DNA from: a virus
DNA length: 64,000 nt
Strand: one strand, 5' to 3'
Virus record (IMG/VR): IMGVR_UViG_3300018876_000008
Span: 105,338-169,337 of that record
Position 1 is the first letter of the stretch. Each line of letters begins with the position of its first letter. Shown here piece by piece: positions 1-7,597 of the stretch. The notes under the pieces are model-generated. The model was not told where the DNA came from, did no database searches, and saw only the letters and a program-made list of their open reading frames with translations. The position numbers and the translations under genes are program-made.

Positions 1-346
1 TATTATGATTAATGGTCATCATCTTTCTGTCCTAAAAGAGTATGACTCTAAGGGTGTCAGTATATAAATTTCTAAATTTTTTTGTGTCTACATTTCTCAG
101 GCGGGGGGTCTTTAAAAAACTTTCTATTGTAAACCTCAAGGTTATAACTCCAAAGTTTCTTCAATATATTATATAAGAGATTCATTTATATAGAGTCCAT
201 AAGATAATACCCACTCTTTACATATACACAGTAAAAGAAAGGGGTATTGTATGGATATACATATAAAGGTTAAGAAAAGGGGGTATCTATATGAGTAAAC
301 ATATAATCCCTAATAAAAGGGTGTGGAGTATAGTCTATTATATAAT

Positions 347-394
347 ACACTACCTATAATTCTCCGTAAGGAGAAGAAAACCAAAGTGTAGTGT
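347..394. other. Nested stem-loop
   Basis: ACACTAC (347-353) pairs with GTAGTGT (388-394) and encloses a second perfect hairpin, TTCTCC-gtaa-GGAGAA (360-375). Read directly from the sequence; function unknown. Confidence 0.5.
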
Positions 395-539
395 GAGTAT
401 AGACTCATATAAGAACACCCTCTTAATAGAAAATCACCCAAAATCACGGTTTCATCTACGAAACACTCTACAAAACACCACTTAGAACACCATTAACCGA
501 TATATAGGGATGGTGCCCACTAGTATTTCTAAATAGGGG

Positions 540-653
540 ATTCCGACAGTAAGGGAGGGGGTTATGACCATTAGTGAACATAATCACCTAAAAGTATAAC
601 TAAATGGGGATTTCACCGATGAAAACAAAGATTTTTTAGGTATCTGTCGGAAT
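540..653. repeat. 10-bp inverted repeat pair
   Basis: ATTCCGACAG at 540-549 is the exact reverse complement of CTGTCGGAAT at 644-653. The spacer has near-repeated G-rich pieces (AAATAGGGGATT just left of the first arm and AAATGGGGATTT inside). Could be protein-binding arms or an RNA stem. Confidence 0.5.
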
Positions 654-731
654 AAACTCTTTGGAAATATTATTAAATGGTGTAAAACTAATGATTTAAT
701 ATACTTAATTAATCATTCATATGCCGGAATC

Positions 732-813
732 GGTTCCTTCGGACCTCTTTCTCGACCTTCGGTCGGTCTTTTTTCTTCTAAAAAATTTTTTTTTAACGGG
801 TCCTTCGTCCCGT
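732..813 (+). terminator. Three tandem CCTTCG hairpins
   Basis: Three hairpins, all with CCTTCG at the loop: 732-745, 753-765 (five-bp stem CGACC/GGTCG followed by a T-rich run) and 796-813 (ACGGG/CCCGT). They look like stacked intrinsic terminators insulating the gene at 874 from the left region, and they argue against translation from the in-frame ATG at 721. Confidence 0.6.
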
Positions 814-862
814 ATTATTTACACCTTTTTAAGAAAGTCTTTAAACATAAAGGGGTCACATA

Positions 863-870
863 TATTTATA
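863..870 (+). promoter_or_regulatory. Late-type motif TATTTATA
   Basis: Ends 3 nt before the ATG at 874; predicted leaderless start. Confidence 0.5.
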
Positions 871-873
871 GTT

Positions 874-1395
874 ATGGATTTTAATTTAATGAGTGACATG
901 TTTAATAGAATAATGCCTAAATCATATGAAGATTTATCTAAGTATTCTAATATGGTTATGGACCATACTTTATTAGATGGTAAGATAAAGAATATTGAAT
1001 TAAAGTTTGAACCTTCTAAAGAACCTATTAAATATGGTGGATGGGAAATGAGACAACCCGGTACTTTAGTTGTTAATGTATTTTTAAATACAGAAAATTT
1101 TTATGGAATATCTGATAGTATACCAGGGATAGAAAAGACATATGAATTAATGCCTGAACTTGAAGCCGACACTTTTTTAGAATTTAATGGATACGAATTT
1201 ATAAAAAACATAATCTTCCCATATATTTCAAAAAAGTTTCTTAGATTATTAGGGTTGTCATTTAATGATATCCCTTATATAGAATTTAATCTTATTAATC
1301 ACAAAGGTGATGTTTTAGTTAATTACGAAGAAGATTTGGATACGTATGTTAGACCTTATTTGTTTGACAAACGTTTGTGGAAAAAAATAGATTAA
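874..1395 (+). CDS. Unknown phage protein, 173 aa
   Basis: I do not recognise a family. The start is placed at 874 because the upstream in-frame ATG at 721 lies in terminator hairpins, while a TATTTATA motif sits 3 nt before 874. The product is acidic and soluble-looking, with no signal peptide or membrane helix; its most distinctive patch is GGWEMRQPGT (residues 55-64). The stop codon overlaps the convergent gene at 1392 by 4 nt. The late-type motif suggests expression with virion genes. Confidence 0.75.
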   Translation: MDFNLMSDMFNRIMPKSYEDLSKYSNMVMDHTLLDGKIKNIELKFEPSKEPIKYGGWEMRQPGTLVVNVFLNTENFYGISDSIPGIEKTYELMPELEADTFLEFNGYEFIKNIIFPYISKKFLRLLGLSFNDIPYIEFNLINHKGDVLVNYEEDLDTYVRPYLFDKRLWKKID

Positions 1396-2273
1396 AGTTC
1401 GTACTTACCTTTATTGGTTTCTAACCAATTAACAAACATATCTAATACTTCAAAGTCAACGTCCTCAAGGTATTCACCATAATTTAAATTATTTAAACCA
1501 TCATAAGATGGTAAAGTAACTTGAATTAATACTGATATATTTTCAGTGAAAATATTATCATAGACCATACCTGAATCGTATAGCATATCATAAAATGATG
1601 AGAATATATCACCATCAACGTTAAAGTGTCTATCTCTTGATTCTTCAGTAACTAAATTAGATATTAATTCAAAAATATAATCAGGAGAAACCTCTTCAGA
1701 TATACCTTCAACACTCTCTATAAAATCGTTAATAGTTTTACGAGTAAACGGATTACCATTTAATTTTAATAATTCAGGATTATTTATTATTGCATCAAAA
1801 CGAATAAAATCTTCATCCTCTAATTCAAAATAATAATTTATTTTACTATTGTATCCTTCTAATAGTAAACTCTTAACAGTAGAGTTTAAAGGGAGTGTAA
1901 CTTTAAAGTATTTAGTTATGTTTTTATAGTAATCTTGAATATTATTTTTAAGTTTATCACTTAAAGTTAAATTATTCCCAATTTTTTTACCATTTAAAAT
2001 CACATTTCTAATATAAAAAGTTTTATTTAGAACTTTAGGTATATTGAAATAGGGTGAGTCTTTCATAAAAAGAGAAACAAACATATCTGAAAACATGACT
2101 TTAGTTAATATTGGTACAGGAAAATCTCCTTCCACAAAGATATCGATTGGTCTCAAACCATTATCAGGTTCTTTCTCTCCCAATTCATAAGTTATATCCA
2201 TACCCATATACTTAGAACGAGTTTGGTTCATAAATTGAATTAACATGTCGAATTTGGTATCCATTTCACTCAT
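1392..2273 (-). CDS. Unknown phage protein, 293 aa
   Basis: No family recognised. Acidic, mixed alpha/beta-looking protein without signal peptide or membrane segment. It faces the gene at 874 tail to tail and is divergent from 2329; both divergent genes have their own TATTTAT motif 3-4 nt before the start codon. Like the 874 product it looks cytosolic and is probably in the late class. Confidence 0.8.
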   Translation of the reverse strand: MSEMDTKFDMLIQFMNQTRSKYMGMDITYELGEKEPDNGLRPIDIFVEGDFPVPILTKVMFSDMFVSLFMKDSPYFNIPKVLNKTFYIRNVILNGKKIGNNLTLSDKLKNNIQDYYKNITKYFKVTLPLNSTVKSLLLEGYNSKINYYFELEDEDFIRFDAIINNPELLKLNGNPFTRKTINDFIESVEGISEEVSPDYIFELISNLVTEESRDRHFNVDGDIFSSFYDMLYDSGMVYDNIFTENISVLIQVTLPSYDGLNNLNYGEYLEDVDFEVLDMFVNWLETNKGKYEL

Positions 2274-2277
2274 AACC

Positions 2278-2285
2278 TATAAATA
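2278..2285 (-). promoter_or_regulatory. Late-type motif TATTTATA
   Basis: 4 nt upstream of the minus-strand ATG at 2273; back to back with the motif for 2329. Confidence 0.5.
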
Positions 2286-2317
2286 GTTACGTAAAACATA
2301 TTTAACCGAACAACTAA

Positions 2318-2325
2318 TATTTATT
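2318..2325 (+). promoter_or_regulatory. Late-type motif TATTTATT
   Basis: 3 nt upstream of the ATG at 2329. Confidence 0.5.
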
Positions 2326-2328
2326 AAT

Positions 2329-2691
2329 ATGAGTAACAAAGTTGCATTAGAGTTATTAAGGGACTTTTTCATGATGCTTGGGCCCAAGAGACCTACCGAG
2401 TTTTATAACTTTGTGGTGACCCCTTATAAGGATTATAAGGAGGGTTCTCACGTTATATCTTTTAACCTATCAGATAAGTTAAAGGAAGAGTTGAATATTG
2501 ATATAAATATGTTACCATTAAGTGCCAGTTCTTTAGAGAATTTGATTTTGTCTCACATGACTAGTGAGACCGGAGTTAATCAAAAATTTATGAATCTAAT
2601 AGATTTTATTAAATCTTTACCTGATTTTAAAAAAAAGATTGACAACTATTTTGAAAAACAAAATATAGATATTATATTTGAGTTCCAATAG
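2329..2691 (+). CDS. Unknown phage protein, 120 aa
   Basis: No family recognised. Predicted mostly helical, with C-terminal charged helices (DFKKKIDNYFEKQ). No signal peptide or membrane helix. It ends in TAG, one of the observations showing that TAG is a true stop here. First gene of a short plus-strand run with 2720 and 2939. Confidence 0.75.
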   Translation: MSNKVALELLRDFFMMLGPKRPTEFYNFVVTPYKDYKEGSHVISFNLSDKLKEELNIDINMLPLSASSLENLILSHMTSETGVNQKFMNLIDFIKSLPDFKKKIDNYFEKQNIDIIFEFQ

Positions 2692-2719
2692 TATTCCATA
2701 AATTATTTAAACAGAAAGA

Positions 2720-2935
2720 ATGGGAAATGCAGAGAAAATTAATCAACTTGAAAAACAGATTAAAGTTTTGGAGGATGAGAAATCAACTATACAAGAACAG
2801 TGTAGTCATAAAGAAACTCGTGTCCAATTCGAAAAAGGTACCAGTAATATGAGATTGTACTGCTGTGAATGTAATAGACAATTAGGTTTTCCTTCACAGA
2901 GCGAAATCGATAAATTTTTAAACGTAAAAAAATAA
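2720..2935 (+). CDS. Coiled-coil zinc-binding small protein, 71 aa
   Basis: Residues 4-28 form a charged coiled-coil helix. After it come CSH (28-30) and, near residue 49, the cluster CCEC, a likely zinc site. Family unknown. It precedes the cysteine-rich mini-gene at 2939 with a 3-nt gap, so the two are probably co-transcribed and may share a metal-related role (inference). Confidence 0.7.
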   Translation: MGNAEKINQLEKQIKVLEDEKSTIQEQCSHKETRVQFEKGTSNMRLYCCECNRQLGFPSQSEIDKFLNVKK

Positions 2936-2938
2936 AAT

Positions 2939-3046
2939 ATGGCTTGTGAAAATTGTACGTGTAACAAAGACAAATGTCTTAACGAAGGTTGTACTTGCAC
3001 TAACTGTGAGTGTAAATTTATAGATAATACCTCTGAGGAGGTTTAG
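2939..3046 (+). CDS. Metallothionein-like 35-aa protein
   Basis: A 35-codon gene with 8 cysteines in its first 25 residues, at positions 3, 6, 8, 13, 18, 20, 23 and 25. They form CxxCxC and CxCxxCxC clusters typical of small metal-thiolate proteins. There are no aromatic residues in the cysteine region and the tail is acidic (DNTSEEV). The ATG is 3 nt after the stop at 2935 and a terminator follows at 3073. Family assignment is by composition and spacing only; a zinc-structural mini-protein is the alternative. Confidence 0.6.
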   Translation: MACENCTCNKDKCLNEGCTCTNCECKFIDNTSEEV

Positions 3047-3072
3047 GACCGCTTATGTTTATGGGCGATTTT

Positions 3073-3103
3073 AAGGGGGAAGGTTCGCTACCGTCTCCCT
3101 TTT
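3073..3103. terminator. Bidirectional terminator
   Basis: AAGGGGGA pairs with TCTCCCTT, with an inner GGT/ACC and T-rich flanks on both sides. It lies between the plus genes ending at 3046 and the convergent gene ending at 3104. Confidence 0.6.
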
Positions 3104-3862
3104 CTATTTTCTAAAACCTTTGATTTCTTTTCTGTTAACCACATCAATTAAACTCTTTAATTGGTTAACTCTATTAGATATAACTGATTGCATTAATTCT
3201 AAGGTTTCAATATCATATTCACCATTAACGAAGTTCATAAAATCCTCCGATTTTATTTCTGGCTGTACCTCAACATCTTCATTTAATTTTGATGTATCTG
3301 AGTTCATCGGTACTTCTTTAATGTCATCTACAATTTGTTCAGTATCCCAAGTGTCACCCCACTCCTCATATAAAAACTTACCATCAGATACGTCAATTTC
3401 ACGATAATCAATTTGTTTTTTGATAAACTCTTTTGAATATCCTTCAACAAATAATTTATAATAATCGCCTTTTCTACCGGTATATCTTTCTTCAGCTAAT
3501 ACTTCAAATTTTTTAAGAGTTGGTACGACATACTTAGTTTTATCAGTTTCACCATCACGAATTAGTTCAATATTTTCTAATATGAAATTTCCATATAAAT
3601 CTTCAATAATTCCATCAAATTTAGGTAAACCAAATAAAGATAAATTTTTAATAATTAAAGGTTTTAAACTTGTACTGTAATTTGAATCAGTAAAATCGAT
3701 ATCATCAAAATCTTCTACATAATCAAATGGTTCAGGGTTTTTTTCTTTTAAAAATAATAACATAGTTATAAGTGCGTCTATATTAATTGAAGGAGCAACA
3801 ACCTTTTTAAAACTTTGTTCTGTTATCATCATAATATTTTTGATTCTTTTAACTGTAGACAT
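3104..3862 (-). CDS. Candidate internal head protein with cleavable N-terminal tag, 252 aa
   Basis: No known domain. Residues 5-17 read RIKNIMMITEQS-like and match the N-terminal segment of the protein at 38990 (RIKEVMGLLNEQS): both end in (I/L)-x-E followed by Q. In T4-like phages the prohead protease cuts after such (L/I)-x-E sites, here predicted after E15. The rest is acidic with a C-terminal helical part (ISNRVNQLKSLIDVV). A late-type motif precedes the gene. Virion location is inference from the tag. Confidence 0.7.
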   Translation of the reverse strand: MSTVKRIKNIMMITEQSFKKVVAPSINIDALITMLLFLKEKNPEPFDYVEDFDDIDFTDSNYSTSLKPLIIKNLSLFGLPKFDGIIEDLYGNFILENIELIRDGETDKTKYVVPTLKKFEVLAEERYTGRKGDYYKLFVEGYSKEFIKKQIDYREIDVSDGKFLYEEWGDTWDTEQIVDDIKEVPMNSDTSKLNEDVEVQPEIKSEDFMNFVNGEYDIETLELMQSVISNRVNQLKSLIDVVNRKEIKGFRK

Positions 3863-3879
3863 GTATAGTTTTATTTTTA

Positions 3880-3887
3880 AATAAATA
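3880..3887 (-). promoter_or_regulatory. Late-type motif TATTTATT
   Basis: 17 nt upstream of the ATG at 3862. Confidence 0.5.
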
Positions 3888-3893
3888 TCTGAA

Positions 3894-3901
3894 TATTTAT
3901 A
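3894..3901 (+). promoter_or_regulatory. Late-type motif TATTTATA
   Basis: 16 nt upstream of the GTG start at 3918; divergent with the motif at 3880-3887. Confidence 0.5.
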
Positions 3902-3917
3902 TTAAAACAATACTAAA

Positions 3918-4772
3918 GTGAATTTTGAACAAATAGTACCCTTAATAAAAAAATTTATCGATAAGGTAGTTAATCTTGATAAAACATTATCAAAACCAAG
4001 CGCCGGATTTATTATTAATAGAATGTTAACACTACCAGGTGCTAGTAGATTAGTTAGGTCTTCTTTCAATAACAAAGAAATAGTTCAATTAGCATATGCA
4101 GTTTATTTCATGTTTAAAGGTAACAGTTTGGAAGCTGCAATATGGAAATCTAAAAATGATTTAAGTCTCTTAAAATTAAGAGAAGTTGGGGATTCATATA
4201 CATTAGAAATAGAATGTGAGGAATGTTATGGTGATGGCTATATAGATTGTGATGAATGTGAAGGTTCAGGTAATGAAGAATGTGAGGAATGTGAAGGTAC
4301 AGGGTTAGTTTATGACGTAGATGTATCTGATGAGGACATGGAGTGTCAGGAATGCGAGGGTACAGGACAACGTCCTTGTTGGACATGTTCGGAAAGTGGG
4401 GGACATGTTGATTGTGATAATTGTGTTGGTTCAGGGACTCATGATGATGATGAGGATACCGTATTTTATAATGATTCTGTTTGGGTAATCGGAAATCCTG
4501 AATTAAGTCAAAAATTAGATTCTTTAGAACAAGGTACATTTATTCCGAATATAGAGGAGTTATTAGATGAATATAAAGGGGATATAGTACTTTTATCGTG
4601 GGTTGAGGAAGCGGATAGTGAACCGATATATGATTTTGAAAGTACGTATGGAAATTATTCAGATTTACACAAAAGTGAATCTATTGAATTCTTAAGAGAT
4701 TATAAAGAGACTAGTCCATCTAGTTTTATAGAAAAACCCTCAAATAAAAATCTTATAGGTTATAGAATCTAA
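3918..4772 (+). CDS. DnaJ-type zinc-finger protein, 284 aa
   Basis: GTG start. The centre carries six CxxC pairs (residues 100/103, 111/114, 122/125, 143/146, 154/157, 166/169), most followed by xGxG as in the cysteine-rich domain of DnaJ (CEECEGTG, CQECEGTG). There is no J domain: the first 95 residues are an unknown helical part, and an acidic 110-residue tail follows. DnaJ zinc centres bind unfolded protein or act in thiol chemistry; a chaperone or assembly role is inference. The late-type motif upstream suggests expression during particle assembly. Confidence 0.75.
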   Translation: MNFEQIVPLIKKFIDKVVNLDKTLSKPSAGFIINRMLTLPGASRLVRSSFNNKEIVQLAYAVYFMFKGNSLEAAIWKSKNDLSLLKLREVGDSYTLEIECEECYGDGYIDCDECEGSGNEECEECEGTGLVYDVDVSDEDMECQECEGTGQRPCWTCSESGGHVDCDNCVGSGTHDDDEDTVFYNDSVWVIGNPELSQKLDSLEQGTFIPNIEELLDEYKGDIVLLSWVEEADSEPIYDFESTYGNYSDLHKSESIEFLRDYKETSPSSFIEKPSNKNLIGYRI

Positions 4773-4777
4773 ATATT

Positions 4778-5050
4778 TTAGATTGAATACTTACTTATAA
4801 ATCTTTTTATTTTATTAATATTACCAAATGATTTTAATACGATAGTTCCCCCATCTCTAGTTATAGATACTGATAAATTATCCATATCGTAAATAATTTT
4901 ATGTGTATCATTTTCCTTTATTAACTTTTTATTGTTAAACGTACTTAATTTAAATCCTAAATTAATAAGATATTCTTGTATGTCATCTTTAGGAATAAAA
5001 GATGGTTCACTCTTTTTAATTCCAAATAAATTTTTTAAAAAATTAATCAT
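4778..5050 (-). CDS. Unknown small basic protein, 90 aa
   Basis: No family recognised. Start taken at the internal ATG at 5050 (MINFLKNLFG), which overlaps the upstream stop by 8 nt; an ATG at 5059 is also possible. An N-terminal amphipathic helix is followed by a beta-rich part (LSVSITRDGGTIVLKSFG). Second gene of a minus-strand pair with 5043-5351. Confidence 0.65.
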   Translation of the reverse strand: MINFLKNLFGIKKSEPSFIPKDDIQEYLINLGFKLSTFNNKKLIKENDTHKIIYDMDNLSVSITRDGGTIVLKSFGNINKIKRFISKYSI

Positions 5051-5351
5051 CTCTCTCATCTATTAATGGGTATTCTTTATTGATGTGTTTTAGTCTGTTC
5101 TCCAACCAACTATTATAGGTTTCATCACTTTCTAAAATACCGTACCTATTTAATGTATCCCTTAAAATTGAAACTTCATTTCTAATATCATCCATTAATT
5201 TCCAAATGTAGGGAGGGGCTTTACTTACATTCTGAATACTTACACTGGTATGGTTTGCGGATTGCAAATATTTTCTTAATTCAGTATACATTTCGACAAT
5301 TTTATTGTCGGCTTTAGTTTTATCTAAAAATTTTTCCATTGAAGTACTCAT
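5043..5351 (-). CDS. Unknown helical protein, 102 aa
   Basis: No family recognised. Charged and mainly helical, no membrane segment. A TATTTATA motif ends 3 nt before its ATG, so a leaderless late-type transcript is likely. Overlaps the downstream gene slightly, suggesting coupled translation. Confidence 0.7.
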   Translation of the reverse strand: MSTSMEKFLDKTKADNKIVEMYTELRKYLQSANHTSVSIQNVSKAPPYIWKLMDDIRNEVSILRDTLNRYGILESDETYNSWLENRLKHINKEYPLIDERDD

Positions 5352-5354
5352 GAC

Positions 5355-5362
5355 TATAAATA
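5355..5362 (-). promoter_or_regulatory. Late-type motif TATTTATA
   Basis: 3 nt before the ATG at 5351, inside the palindrome-like GACTATATTTATAGTC. Confidence 0.5.
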
Positions 5363-5371
5363 TAGTCGAGT

Positions 5372-5626
5372 TTATAAAGTATGAAGTATATTTTTATAAA
5401 CTAATGAAAGATTTTCACCGCCAGTATTATTTTGATAAAATTCTAAATCTCCTGTATGTGTTGTGTCTTGAGACCAGTAAGTTTCTGTCTCATTTTTGAT
5501 AGTTTCGATAGTATAAGTTTCTATATTATCAATTTTAAGTACGTTAAATATTTCAGTTAAATCCTCTTTTGTGAATTTACCGTGTATTTGTATCGTTTTA
5601 GTTTTTAAATCTAATGTGAATTTCAT
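5372..5626 (-). CDS. Unknown protein, 84 aa
   Basis: No family recognised. Beta-rich N-terminus (MKFTLDLKTKTIQIHGKF), then a helix; no signal peptide. Its start overlaps the stop of the upstream gene at 5626, so the minus-strand genes from 6508 down to 5372 form a tightly packed operon. Confidence 0.65.
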   Translation of the reverse strand: MKFTLDLKTKTIQIHGKFTKEDLTEIFNVLKIDNIETYTIETIKNETETYWSQDTTHTGDLEFYQNNTGGENLSLVYKNILHTL

Positions 5627-5883
5627 TATTTTTCTTTAGTTTCTTTAGTTTCTATATTTTTAGTGAAACAATTACCTTCATTGATATTATTCCACAAATA
5701 GTATAGTAAAAAAACAGAAAGTAGTAAAGAAATTGATTCTACAATCCAAAATTCTTTGGAGTAACCACATTCACTTATAATATAACCTTTAAATGTATCA
5801 ACCACTGATAGTAGTGATAACCCAATAAAGATTAATATAACTTTTTGATACTTTAGACAAAATTTTAAATGTTTGTTAAACAT
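5626..5883 (-). CDS. Two-helix membrane protein, 85 aa
   Basis: Start chosen at 5883 (MFNKHLKF) rather than 5898 because a TATATTTG promoter lies 4 nt upstream of it. Two hydrophobic segments (VILIFIGLSLLSVV and ISLLLSVFLLYYLW) flank a short loop. Small inner-membrane protein of unknown function, encoded just after the membrane-anchored GAF-like protein. Confidence 0.65.
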   Translation of the reverse strand: MFNKHLKFCLKYQKVILIFIGLSLLSVVDTFKGYIISECGYSKEFWIVESISLLLSVFLLYYLWNNINEGNCFTKNIETKETKEK

Positions 5884-5884
5884 G

Positions 5885-6508
5885 TTACAAATATACATCT
5901 AATGTGTCAGCATCAGTACTAAATTCGTCTATGAAATCCTGAGTGAATTTACCATCTTTTCTTAGATATTCAACAGGTATGTTACTAAAAACCCAATCTA
6001 AACAAAGTATAGCTACTAAATGCTTGTCTTTATCATATATCGGTACGGCGCAATGTCCTTTAGTTCCACTAGAATAAGCCAATGACCTCAAACCAATATC
6101 ATTCATATCTTCGATATTTGGAAAATACATATTATTTTCCATAACATCTTTTATGTAACTAGTAAAACTAGTGATTAAATGATTTTGATTTTTTTCGGCT
6201 TTTCGTTCTAATCCATCAGAACATCTTTCATAAGTAATTGATAATTTTTGCATAGGTGAAGTAGTATAAAAACTACCACCATTATGAAATTGCCATATAT
6301 ATACTCTATCGGCGTTATATCTTCGCCTAACGTCTCTTATTGCGAGATGTACTATTTCATCTCTTTTGATTTGTTCCATTAGTTTTTCTTTAGACTTATT
6401 TTTTTCTTGTTTTTCTCTCATTTGTCTAAAGAAACCTGCACCAACTAAAGCGACAATAATTGATGTTATAGAGGTTATTAAAACTTCCGTTATTCTTATC
6501 CAGTCCAT
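5885..6508 (-). CDS. Membrane-anchored GAF-like domain protein, 207 aa
   Basis: An N-terminal membrane helix (residues 8-27) is followed by a charged linker and a domain with the motif RVYIWQFHNGG and the strand pair HCAVPIYDKDKHLVAILCLD, which resemble GAF/GAF-like sensor domains found in phage proteins. It probably sits on the inner face of the cytoplasmic membrane. Ligand unknown. First gene of the minus operon running to 5372; a late-type motif lies about 20 nt upstream. Confidence 0.65.
   Translation of the reverse strand: MDWIRITEVLITSITSIIVALVGAGFFRQMREKQEKNKSKEKLMEQIKRDEIVHLAIRDVRRRYNADRVYIWQFHNGGSFYTTSPMQKLSITYERCSDGLERKAEKNQNHLITSFTSYIKDVMENNMYFPNIEDMNDIGLRSLAYSSGTKGHCAVPIYDKDKHLVAILCLDWVFSNIPVEYLRKDGKFTQDFIDEFSTDADTLDVYL
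5888..5895 (-). promoter_or_regulatory. Host-type -7 element TATATTTG
   Basis: 4 nt upstream of the ATG at 5883; would give a leaderless message. Confidence 0.4.
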
Positions 6509-6527
6509 TAAATCGTAATTTATATCT

Positions 6528-6535
6528 TATAAATA
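6528..6535 (-). promoter_or_regulatory. Late-type motif TATTTATA
   Basis: 19 nt upstream of the ATG at 6508. Confidence 0.45.
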
Positions 6536-6541
6536 TGTGGT

Positions 6542-6781
6542 TTAGAGGACTTTTTTTGTTTTTTCAACTCTTTTAGTCCCAAAATTTACTTTGTACCACA
6601 ATCTCTCGTGTATAAAATAAAGAATCATCTTGGTTACAATCTCAAATGAACCGATAGTTAAACCAATTAGTGGGTCACCTGAAACAAACCATCCAATTAA
6701 CATTGTGTCAATAGTACCTACAATTCTCCATGTTATAGTTTTTAGTAGATGTCTTTTTACTGTTACTTTTGTTTTTACCAT
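6542..6781 (-). CDS. DUF2061 family membrane protein, 79 aa
   Basis: Matches the DUF2061 pattern: a basic N-terminus, then KTITWRIVGTIDTMLIGW, a glycine hinge, a second hydrophobic helix and the conserved IHERLWYKV end. Two membrane helices are predicted. Function of the family is unknown; members occur in phages and bacteria. It lies upstream of the GAF-like gene without clear coupling. Confidence 0.8.
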   Translation of the reverse strand: MVKTKVTVKRHLLKTITWRIVGTIDTMLIGWFVSGDPLIGLTIGSFEIVTKMILYFIHERLWYKVNFGTKRVEKTKKVL

Positions 6782-6818
6782 ATAGTATAAGTATCTAAGT
6801 AAAAAATACTAAGTAAAT

Positions 6819-6846
6819 AAATCCCCCACAATTAGGTGAGGGATTT
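6819..6846 (-). terminator. Terminator after clpP
   Basis: AAATCCC-C-CAC / GTG-A-GGGATTT hairpin, followed on the minus strand by a T-rich run; lies directly beyond the clpP stop. Confidence 0.65.
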
Positions 6847-6852
6847 AAAAAA

Positions 6853-7524
6853 TTACTTCTTACTACGAATCACCTCATCGATAATTCCATACTCTAAAGC
6901 CTCTTCCGATGATAACCACAAATCACGGGACGCATCCTGTTTTACTTTTTCGGGGTCTTTATCACAAAATTCACCAAGTAGGTTAAATAATGTGTCATTT
7001 AGTTTAGTCCATTCTTTCATTGTAATTTCAGCATCTTGAATGTTACCTACCGCACCTCCCGATGATTGATGTAACATTGTACGAGAAAATCTAAGTGATG
7101 AACGTTTACCTTTAGTTCCCGCTCCCAATAGAATTGAACCCATAGATGCCGCCATACCTGTATTTACTGTAACAATATCAGATTTAATGTAGTGCATAAC
7201 ATCGACCATTGAAAGTCCTGATTTAACCGAACCACCAGGTGAATCAATATGCATCGTTATATCCATATTATCGACAGAATCTAAATACATAAGTTGTGCT
7301 TGTACCACTGTTGACATTGCGTCATTAACAGGTCCTGCAACCCATAAAAGACGGTCTCTCATTAATCTTGAGAAGATATCTAATTGTACTGCCCTCATCT
7401 CTCTTTCTTCTAAAATGTAAGGGGTCATAGAACCCTCAAGTTCTTTTTTAATGTGATGCATTGTTAATGAAGATAAATTATGTTCACTCATTGCATACTT
7501 TTGAAAATCTTTTCCGTAATCCAT
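6853..7524 (-). CDS. clpP: ATP-dependent Clp protease proteolytic subunit
   Basis: Serine protease of the ClpP fold, full length at 223 aa. The catalytic triad is visible: Ser128 in GMAASMG, His152 in MLHQSSGG and Asp201 in ASRDLWLSS. The oxyanion-side SPGGS motif is at residues 95-99. A 30-residue N-terminal extension precedes the usual start of the fold. It should form a barrel fed by an AAA+ partner; the ClpC at 50230, with a VGF docking loop, is the obvious candidate. A TACCTTTG promoter lies 39 nt upstream and a terminator follows. Confidence 0.93.
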   Translation of the reverse strand: MDYGKDFQKYAMSEHNLSSLTMHHIKKELEGSMTPYILEEREMRAVQLDIFSRLMRDRLLWVAGPVNDAMSTVVQAQLMYLDSVDNMDITMHIDSPGGSVKSGLSMVDVMHYIKSDIVTVNTGMAASMGSILLGAGTKGKRSSLRFSRTMLHQSSGGAVGNIQDAEITMKEWTKLNDTLFNLLGEFCDKDPEKVKQDASRDLWLSSEEALEYGIIDEVIRSKK

Positions 7525-7551
7525 ATTTTTTTAATTTTAGTTCTACCGTTA

Positions 7552-7559
7552 TATTTATA
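7552..7559 (+). promoter_or_regulatory. Late-type motif TATTTATA
   Basis: Upstream of the plus gene at 7598 (38 nt), back to back with the clpP promoter. Confidence 0.4.
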
Positions 7560-7563
7560 GTAA

Positions 7564-7571
7564 CAAAGGTA
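7564..7571 (-). promoter_or_regulatory. Host-type -7 element TACCTTTG
   Basis: 39 nt upstream of clpP on the minus strand. Confidence 0.5.
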
Positions 7572-7597
7572 AGTAAAAAAAACCAAATAGAAAAGAT

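Larger units (their letters stand above)
1..720. other. Structured non-coding region at left edge
   Basis: No convincing reading frame on either strand. The stretch has many short G runs on the plus strand (six Gs at 104-109; others near 241, 279, 535 and 553), a nested hairpin at 347-394 and a 10-bp perfect inverted repeat at 540-653. It could be an origin, a packaging or regulatory region, or a non-coding RNA; the sequence does not decide between these. Confidence 0.5.

Noticed and set aside
721-873. N-terminal extension of the 874 gene from the ATG at 721
   Set aside because: The DNA here forms three terminator-like hairpins, the translated part is low-quality (runs of F and L), and a promoter motif sits right before 874.
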